A stretch of DNA of 64,000 nt from Thermoleophilaceae bacterium (lineage in GTDB: Bacteria; Actinomycetota; Thermoleophilia; Solirubrobacterales; Thermoleophilaceae), in the NCBI GenBank assembly GCA_040901445.1, contig JBBDYQ010000012.1:105651-169650 (forward strand). Direction: 5' to 3'. Within the stretch, counting starts at the first letter, position 1. Every line of letters begins with the position of its first letter. The notes below the pieces were generated by a model. It was not told the DNA's origin. It did no database searches and saw nothing but the letters and a program-made list of their open reading frames with translations. This document shows positions 58,884 to 64,000 of this stretch, in pieces. Both the position numbers and the translations under genes were made by a program.

Positions 58884-60776
58884 ATGGAACGAGCGGGAAA
58901 TCGCAGCAAGCTGATCGCGGGCATCGGTTCGGGCCTGGCAACGGCGCTCGTCATCGCGCTCGCGCCGTCCGCGCACGTGGAGCGCGACCCGGTGTTCCAG
59001 AGCCCCGAGCCGGACGCTTCCGTGGTGCCGGCAGCCGGCGGCGACTTCGTGCAGGCCCGCACGCTGCGGGATCCCGCCCGCGGCCTCGCCGGCTTCCGTC
59101 GCTACGCCACCCGGCACTGGGACGAGGTGGCCGACGAGCGCCGCCAGGACGGCCTGCTGGTGCGCTTCGCACGACTGTCCGAGAGCCAGCAGCGCTCGGC
59201 GCTCAGCCATCTCGCCGGGCTGCGCGAGCAGCACGAGGGCCCCGGCGCCGAGGAGCTCGGCCTCACCGACGCTCGGCTCACGGCGGAGGAGACGATCGTC
59301 GTCTGCCGCCCGGACTCGATGGAGCGGCTGCGCACCTCGGTCGGCCAGGAGACGTTGTCTGCATCGCCGCGGCGCGACCGCGCCCTCAAGCGGCGCCTGA
59401 TCGCGCTGAACGAGGAGTGGGAGGAGCGCTGCGCGTTCGAGGAGATCCAGCCCGCCGTGAACGCCGCGGACAACGGCGACACGGTCGTGGTCATGCCGGG
59501 CTTCTACACGGAGCCGACGGCGCGCGCCCAGCCTCACAACGACCCGCGCTGCGCCGATCTCAACGACTCCGGCACGGAACGTCAGTCGGCGCCTTCGTAC
59601 GAGTACCACGTGCGCTGCCCCAACGACCTCAGCCTCATCGCGGTCATCGGCCGCGATCTCGAAGGGAACTGCGTGCGCTGCAACGTGCAGATCCACGGCT
59701 CCGGCGTGCGCCCCGAGGATGTGCTGCTCGAGGGCGCCGAGGAGCCGGTCGACCCGGGCGTGAGCAACGACCTCTTCGAGGAGGGCAAGGGCCAGGTCGA
59801 GACCGCCAAGGAGATCGGCTTCCGCTTCGAGCGCACGGACGGCGCCTACATCGGCAACATGACCGTCCGCAACGTCTCGGAGCACGGCTTCTACTCGATC
59901 GAGACCGACGGCATCACGTTCGACCGCGTGAAGGCCTACTACGCGCACGAGTACGGCCACCTGTCGTTCGTCACCGACCACCTCCTGGTGCAGGACGGCG
60001 ACTTCGCGGGCAGCTCCGACGCCGGCGTCTACCCGGGCGCGTCGCCGCCGAGCGGCGAGCGGCTCAACTCGATCATCCGGCGCAACCGCTCGCACCACAA
60101 CGCGATCGGGCTGTCGGGGTCGATGGGCTCGAGCCTGCTGATCGAGGACAACGAGTTCGACACCAACTCGACCGGCATCACGCTCGACTCGATCTCGCGC
60201 GCCGGCCATCCGGGCTACCCGCAGAACTCGAGCGTCATCCGCCAGAACCGGATCCACTCCAACAACTTCGACACGTTCTCCGACGAGGCGTGGGTGGAGT
60301 CCAGCGTGCCGGCGCCGATCGGCGTGGGCGTGCTGTTCGCCGGCGGCAACACGAATACCGTGAGCCGCAACCACATCTACGGCAACTGGCGCTGGGGCAC
60401 GGGCCTCATCACGGTGCCGGACATCCTCACCAACGACCCTCAGGGGCTGCCCGAGGACCTGAAGTTCTCGACCTCGCACGGCAACCGCTACCTCTTCAAC
60501 ACGATGGGGGTGACGCCCGCCGGCGCCGAGGACCTCAACGGCATCGACTTCTGGTGGGACGAGCTCGGCGAGGGCAACTGCTGGGAGGAGAACTCGGGGC
60601 CGGCCAGCGGGCTCAACAACAGCCCGCAGCCGATGCCCGAGTGCGAGACCTTCCCGAACATCGGCCTGAGCAACGTGCTGAAGGAGGCGGAGCTGCTGGC
60701 CTGCAACTTCGGCGAGCGCGAGCCCGGCGGCCTCTGCCCCTGGTACTCCGTCCCGCCCAAGCCGTCGCGCGGATGA
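58884..60776 (+). CDS. secreted right-handed parallel beta-helix repeat protein
   Basis: A 630-residue protein with an N-terminal membrane/signal segment (GIGSGLATALVIALAPSAHV). Residues about 190-560 carry parallel beta-helix repeat motifs (EIGFRFERTDGAYIGNMTVR, VSEHGFYSIETDGITFDRVK, RSHHNAIGLSGSMGSSLLIE) of the pectate-lyase-like fold. The N-terminal 150 residues are charged and helical (HLAGLREQHEGPGAEELGLT). Catalytic residues of a known lyase are not evident. It might bind or cleave polysaccharide. The next gene overlaps by ATGA. Confidence 0.82.
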   Translation: MERAGNRSKLIAGIGSGLATALVIALAPSAHVERDPVFQSPEPDASVVPAAGGDFVQARTLRDPARGLAGFRRYATRHWDEVADERRQDGLLVRFARLSESQQRSALSHLAGLREQHEGPGAEELGLTDARLTAEETIVVCRPDSMERLRTSVGQETLSASPRRDRALKRRLIALNEEWEERCAFEEIQPAVNAADNGDTVVVMPGFYTEPTARAQPHNDPRCADLNDSGTERQSAPSYEYHVRCPNDLSLIAVIGRDLEGNCVRCNVQIHGSGVRPEDVLLEGAEEPVDPGVSNDLFEEGKGQVETAKEIGFRFERTDGAYIGNMTVRNVSEHGFYSIETDGITFDRVKAYYAHEYGHLSFVTDHLLVQDGDFAGSSDAGVYPGASPPSGERLNSIIRRNRSHHNAIGLSGSMGSSLLIEDNEFDTNSTGITLDSISRAGHPGYPQNSSVIRQNRIHSNNFDTFSDEAWVESSVPAPIGVGVLFAGGNTNTVSRNHIYGNWRWGTGLITVPDILTNDPQGLPEDLKFSTSHGNRYLFNTMGVTPAGAEDLNGIDFWWDELGEGNCWEENSGPASGLNNSPQPMPECETFPNIGLSNVLKEAELLACNFGEREPGGLCPWYSVPPKPSRG

Positions 60777-61174
60777 GGGGCAGGCTGGCCGGCACCCTCG
60801 CCGTCGCGGTGCTGTCGGCGGGCGCCGTGGCGGGCGTCACGCTGGTCGCGGACGGCGGAGACGCGACGGTCCCGGTGGGAGACGCGTTCCTGCCCGGCAA
60901 CGCCCGCGCAGGCGCGGGCATGCTCTCCGGGGCGCCCACCGCCGACTGCACGCAGTGGCGACGCGGCACGCCGGTGCAGCGCCGCAACGTCGTAACCCAG
61001 CTGGGCGAGCACTTCGGCCACGAGAGCAGCGTCTGGAAGGGCGCCCGGCTGGAGCAGGACGCGGCGTACGAGACGCTCGACGGCGCCTGCCGGGCCCCGG
61101 AGGCGCGCCGCGTGCGGCTCTACAAGATCTACGCGCGCGCGCTGGCCTTCCAGGGCCCCGAGTCGCTGGACTAG
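60773..61174 (+). CDS. secreted protein of unknown function
   Basis: A 133-residue exported protein. Signal peptide (LAGTLAVAVLSAGAVAGVTL) and a mature Cys-containing domain (DCTQWRRGTPVQRRNVVTQL; GHESSVWKGARLEQDAAYET; LDGACRAPEARRVRLYKIYA). It is coupled by ATGA to the beta-helix protein, so the two are likely made together. The two cysteines may form a disulfide. It ends 3 nt from the convergent flavoprotein. No family recognised. Confidence 0.75.
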   Translation: MRGRLAGTLAVAVLSAGAVAGVTLVADGGDATVPVGDAFLPGNARAGAGMLSGAPTADCTQWRRGTPVQRRNVVTQLGEHFGHESSVWKGARLEQDAAYETLDGACRAPEARRVRLYKIYARALAFQGPESLD

Positions 61175-61177
61175 CGG

Positions 61178-62014
61178 CTACTGCCCAAGCAGCAGCTCGC
61201 GCGTGACGGCGGTGCCGGCGAGGTGGCCGCTGCCGAGCGCGATCGCCACCTGCTGGGGCGCCACGGCCAGGTCGCCCGCGGCGTAGACGCCCGGGACGCT
61301 CGTGCGCCCGAGAAAGTCGACCGCGACGAAGCCCTGCTCGGTGAGCTCCAGGCCCAGGCGCTCCGGGAGCTCGTCGCGGCGCCGCAGCGGCGCGTGCACC
61401 AGGACGCCCTCGCACGGCACCTCCGAGCCGTCGTGGGTCACCATCGCGCGCACGCTCCCGTCCTCGGCCCGCAGGCCACGGACGTCATCGGGGTCGACCA
61501 CGGTCACGTCGTCGGTCCAGCCGCCCAGCAACGCGGTCATCTGCTCTGCCTTCTCCCCGCTCCCGCATATCACGAGCGGCCGGTCGCGGACCTCCCAGCC
61601 ATGGCAGAACGGGCAGTGGAACACCGCGCCGCCCCAGTGCTCGCGGAAGCCGGGGATGTCGGGCACCTCGTACTCCATGCCCGTCGCCAGCACCAGCGCG
61701 CGGGCTCGGGCCTCTCCGCCGCCGTCGCCGAGGGCCACGACGAAGCCGTCGCCGTCGGCACGGGCGTCGACCGCCTCGCCCTCGCGGATGACCACCGATT
61801 CGTACGCGGCGATCTGGTCACGGCCGCGGGCGTAGAGCTCGGCGGGCGGAGTGCCGTCCAGGCCGAGCAACCCGCCCACGTGCGCGGCGGGCAGGTTGCT
61901 CTGCTCCCCGCGGTCGAGCACCAACGTCCGCCGCCGCGCCCGTCCGAGCACGAGCGCCGCGCTCAGGCCGGCCACGCCTCCGCCGACGACGACGCACTCC
62001 CAGTCTCCGTGCAT
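61178..62014 (-). CDS. thioredoxin reductase-like FAD/NAD(P) oxidoreductase with CPFC motif
   Basis: A 278-residue flavoprotein of the thioredoxin/alkyl-hydroperoxide reductase-like class. FAD motif CVVVGGGVAGLSAALVLGRA, redox centre VFHCPFCHGWEVRDR (CxxC), LVICGSGEKAEQMTALLGG for NADPH and GVYAAGDLAVAPQQVAIALG at the end. It is shorter than bona fide TrxB and lacks the GGGxS substrate site, so it resembles the bacillithiol/toxin-type (HlmI/GliT-like) reductases. A perfect 19-bp Fur-type palindrome at 62035 lies 21 nt before the start, so metal control is likely. Confidence 0.9.
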   Translation of the reverse strand: MHGDWECVVVGGGVAGLSAALVLGRARRRTLVLDRGEQSNLPAAHVGGLLGLDGTPPAELYARGRDQIAAYESVVIREGEAVDARADGDGFVVALGDGGGEARARALVLATGMEYEVPDIPGFREHWGGAVFHCPFCHGWEVRDRPLVICGSGEKAEQMTALLGGWTDDVTVVDPDDVRGLRAEDGSVRAMVTHDGSEVPCEGVLVHAPLRRRDELPERLGLELTEQGFVAVDFLGRTSVPGVYAAGDLAVAPQQVAIALGSGHLAGTAVTRELLLGQ

Positions 62015-62034
62015 GTCAGACCCCCGTCTTGCTG

Positions 62035-62053
62035 GATGAGAATGATTCTCATC
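62035..62053. promoter_or_regulatory. 19-bp Fur-family box (GATGAGAATGATTCTCATC)
   Basis: The sequence has perfect 9-bp arms around a central G, containing the 7-1-7 core TGAGAAT-N-ATTCTCA found in Fur/Zur-type operators. It lies 21 nt from the flavoprotein ATG (62014) and 34 nt from the GNAT start (62087), so it may control both divergent genes. Whether iron, zinc or peroxide is sensed cannot be told. Confidence 0.75.
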
Positions 62054-62074
62054 ATACGGACCTTGGGGCGCGGG

Positions 62075-62080
62075 TACGCT
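62075..62080 (+). promoter_or_regulatory. -10 box (TACGCT) of the GNAT gene
   Basis: TACGCT lies 6 nt before GTG 62087, giving leaderless spacing. It is downstream of the Fur-type box, so a bound repressor could block it. Confidence 0.4.
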
Positions 62081-62086
62081 GCCGCG

Positions 62087-62517
62087 GTGCACGGCTACGA
62101 GGTCTCAACCGACCGTGACCGCTTGGACGTGGGGCTGATCCACCGCTTCCTGGCGGAGGAGTCCTACTGGGCGCGGGGCGTCGCGCGCGAGACGGTGGAG
62201 CGCGCCCTGGAGCACTCCCTGTGCTTCGGGTGTACGCGGACGGGCGCCAGGTGGCGTTCGCCCGGGCGGTCACCGACCGCGCCACGTTCGCCTGGCTCGC
62301 CGACGTGTTCGTGGTGGCAGAGCACCGCGACCGCGGCGTGGGCGTGCTGCTCATGGACTTCGTCCTCGCCCATCCCGAGCTCCAGACACTGCGCCGCTGG
62401 CTGCTGGCCACCCTCGACGCCCACGGCCTCTACCGCCGCTTCGGCTTCGAGGACACGCCGGAGGCACGCTTCATGATGCGCGAGACCGCGGAGGCGCGCC
62501 GGGCGCTCCCGCGTTAG
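62087..62517 (+). pseudogene. GNAT N-acetyltransferase, one-base frameshift
   Basis: GTG 62087 opens VHGYEVSTDRDRLDVGLIHR followed by FLAEESYWARGVARETVERA. The rest of the GNAT fold reads in the -1 frame from about 62225: VYADGRQVAFARAVTDRATF, AWLADVFVVAEHRDRGVGVL (acetyl-CoA-binding region) and LDAHGLYRRFGFEDTPEARF. Adding one G to the GGG in TTCGGGTGTAC at 62228-62230 joins both parts into a normal ~144-residue enzyme. It is either a recent pseudogene or a sequencing indel. The substrate is unknown. Confidence 0.75.
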
Positions 62518-63132
62518 CTACTCGGTGACGATCGTGCGGCCGTCGTCGGCCACTCTGGCGTCCGGCGGCTCGTCGGAGATCGTGCCGGCGAAGACGCCGG
62601 TGGGCTGATCGCCCGACGGGGAAACGGCCTTGGCTTTGCCGTCCAGCCCCGCCGAAACCGCGTAGCTCAGGCGGTACGGGCCCGCCTCCACAGCGGTCAC
62701 CTTCCACTCGAAGGTCTCGCTCTCGCCCGGCTCCAGCTCGCCGAGCGCCCACGTGTCCACGTAGGCCGTCTCGCCGCCCTCGGGCACCTGGGCGCGGCTC
62801 TCGGGCAGCCCGCCGATCTGCTGCGGCTCGCCGCTCACGGCGAAGACGGGGCGCTCGGGATCGGCCAGGTCCGGGTCTTCGAGGCGCTCGTCGAAGCCCT
62901 TCACGGTGATCGCGATGTTCGGGATCGTCTTGTCGTCGGTGTTGCGGACGGTGATCGTCAGCGTGGAGGGCTTCGCGAGCTTCTGGTCACCGGGGAACTC
63001 GGCCTCGGTGATCTCCACCCGGTAGTTGCCCTCGGGCTCGTTCTCGTCCTGCCGCTCACCCCCGCCGCAACCTGCGGCGATCGAAGCGGCCGCGAGCACC
63101 GCGAGTGAACCGACGATCCTCCTCGCCTCCAA
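62518..63132 (-). CDS. putative lipoprotein of unknown function
   Basis: A ~204-residue exported protein. The lipobox SIAAGC follows a hydrophobic segment (IVGSLAVLAAASIAAG). The mature domain is beta-rich (NYRVEITEAEFPGDQKLAKP, TLTITVRNTDDKTIPNIAIT, LGELEPGESETFEWKVTAVE), like extracellular immunoglobulin-like/DUF11-type domains. The start is uncertain. ATG 63183 would overlap the divergent AIM24 start, so TTG 63132 (or a nearby start) is preferred. The stop abuts the convergent GNAT gene. Function unknown. Confidence 0.65.
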   Translation of the reverse strand: MEARRIVGSLAVLAAASIAAGCGGGERQDENEPEGNYRVEITEAEFPGDQKLAKPSTLTITVRNTDDKTIPNIAITVKGFDERLEDPDLADPERPVFAVSGEPQQIGGLPESRAQVPEGGETAYVDTWALGELEPGESETFEWKVTAVEAGPYRLSYAVSAGLDGKAKAVSPSGDQPTGVFAGTISDEPPDARVADDGRTIVTE

Positions 63133-63181
63133 AGCGCCGCGAACATACCACGCGGCCTGCCCGTGGCGGTACGGTTCCCGC

Positions 63182-63856
63182 ATGGACGACGCCGGAGCCG
63201 CATTCGACCGCTACGCCGAGGTGGAGACCGGGGAGGCGTTCACGCTGCAGGGCCCACGGTTGCTCAAGGTGGAGCTGTCGGAGACTTCCGTGCTCGCCAA
63301 GAACGGCTCGATGGTGGCCTACCAGGGCGGGGTGCAGTTCGAGCACAAGGGCGGCGGGCTGGGCCGCTTCGTCAAGAAGGCCGCCACGGGGGAGAGCCTC
63401 CGCCTGATGCAGGCCACCGGCACGGGGGAGCTGTTCCTCGCCCATCAGGCCATGCTCGTCCATGTGCTGCGCCTCGCGGACGAGGCCATCACCGTGAACG
63501 GGCGCAACATCCTCGCGTTCGACGCCGGGATCGACTGGGACGTCTCGCGCGTGAAGGGCGGGGCCGCCGGCATGCTCGCGGGCGGGCTGTTCAACATCCA
63601 CCTGCGCGGCACCGGCCTCGTGGCGCTGCTGTCGGACGGCGAGCCGGTGCGCCTGGATGTGGCGTCGGCGCCCACCTTCGGCGACCCGCAGGCGGCCATC
63701 GCCTGGTCGGGCGGCGTTCAGACGAACCTCAAGACCGACGTCCAGGTCAAGTCCCTCATCGGGCTCGGGTCGGGTGAGAGCGTCCAGATCGGCTTCACGG
63801 GGGAGGGCTGGGTGCTGGTGCAGCCATCCGAGGGCCGGCCGGTCGCGACCGCGTGA
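63182..63856 (+). CDS. AIM24 family protein
   Basis: A 224-residue protein of the AIM24/TIGR00266 family with a double-stranded beta-helix. It has LLKVELSETSVLAKNGSMVA, FEHKGGGLGRFVKKAATGES, LMQATGTGELFLA, ITVNGRNILAFDAGIDWDVS, VKGGAAGMLAGGLFNIHLRG and WSGGVQTNLKTDVQVKSLIG. This matches bacterial relatives of yeast mitochondrial AIM24. Function in bacteria is unknown. It is divergent from the lipoprotein gene, with about 50 nt between starts. Confidence 0.9.
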   Translation: MDDAGAAFDRYAEVETGEAFTLQGPRLLKVELSETSVLAKNGSMVAYQGGVQFEHKGGGLGRFVKKAATGESLRLMQATGTGELFLAHQAMLVHVLRLADEAITVNGRNILAFDAGIDWDVSRVKGGAAGMLAGGLFNIHLRGTGLVALLSDGEPVRLDVASAPTFGDPQAAIAWSGGVQTNLKTDVQVKSLIGLGSGESVQIGFTGEGWVLVQPSEGRPVATA

Positions 63857-63933
63857 GAAGCGCGGTTCCCTCTTGTCCATCGTCGTTTCCATGGCGTAGG
63901 CTTCAGGCCGTTCCCGGGAGGAGCTGCACCTAG

Positions 63934-64000
63934 ATGGTCCGAGCCGTTGCCGACAGAGCCTTTCTGCCTACCAAGAACCTGCTTGAGCAGGTTGGCGACA
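63934..64000 (+). CDS. start of a probable MlaE/YrbE-type permease (runs off the window)
   Basis: Only the first 22 residues are visible (MVRAVADRAFLPTKNLLEQV, then GD). The LLEQVGD pattern resembles the N-terminal segment of MlaE/YrbE lipid-transport permeases of actinobacteria. The SD GGGAGGAGC lies about 10 nt upstream, and TAGGCT at 63898-63903 could be the -10. The identification rests on a short match and is weak. Confidence 0.4.
   Translation, partial: MVRAVADRAFLPTKNLLEQVGD

Overview
This window is chromosomal DNA from a very GC-rich bacterium, most likely an actinobacterium of the Thermoleophilia/Solirubrobacterales type. That placement is inferred from several traits: strong NNC/NNG codon bias, dense operons with 1-4 nt start/stop overlaps (ATGA, GTGA, even CTGA), many promoters with a TANNNT box 5-10 nt before the start codon (leaderless transcripts), abundant acyl-CoA metabolism, DUF2804 and BKACE proteins, and secreted proteins with Arg-rich C-termini. 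I saw no rRNA, tRNA, CRISPR array, insertion sequence or replication origin, and no gene-free stretch over 300 bp. The longest gaps are 6432-6679 and 13714-13912.

Layout. 1-13.2 kb: acyl-CoA and amino-acid metabolism, comprising an acyl-CoA dehydrogenase/SnoaL/metallo-beta-lactamase operon, a polar amino-acid ABC transporter, a second acyl-CoA dehydrogenase and an enoyl-CoA hydratase that share a palindromic operator, an acyl-CoA carboxyltransferase, and an MDR/BKACE/CaiB/MerR operon. 13.2-28.9 kb: envelope and housekeeping genes, including DUF2804, nitrilase-TetR, a holin-like/DUF3618 membrane cluster, DegV, patatin, a Grx4-BolA/IscA-type Fe-S group, a GT2 glycosyltransferase, AlkA, an L,D-transpeptidase, Ppx/GppA and a diguanylate cyclase.

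28.9-33.8 kb is the most unusual part. An FAH-family protein, a 2-keto-4-pentenoate hydratase-like protein and a thioredoxin-fold fusion protein are followed by a UGSC-family selenoprotein. Its reading frame crosses an in-frame TGA, and a SECIS-like hairpin sits in the position expected for bacterial SECIS elements. 33.8-35.6 kb looks like a small foreign island: a 5'-truncated glycoside-hydrolase remnant and a duplicated RTX-type repeat protein.

35.6-48.5 kb: a ferredoxin/thioredoxin-reductase-like flavoprotein with a chlorite-dismutase-family heme protein, a phosphatase-like membrane protein, a GT4-LPG-synthase-TM fusion, an HtrA-like lipoprotein protease, a frameshifted enoyl-CoA hydratase, a methyltransferase remnant, MetH and an SDR. 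48.5-64 kb: a secreted CSLREA/parallel-beta-helix type protein divergent from a subtilase, a PQQ-type sugar dehydrogenase lipoprotein, a nitrogen module (Amt, PII, PucR/CdaR-type regulator, type III glutamine synthetase), secreted beta-helix proteins, a Fur-box-controlled flavoprotein, AIM24, and the start of a probable MlaE/YrbE permease.

Three genes (13.3, 42.8 and 62.1 kb) each appear to lack one base in a G or C run. This may reflect homopolymer under-calling as easily as genuine pseudogenes.
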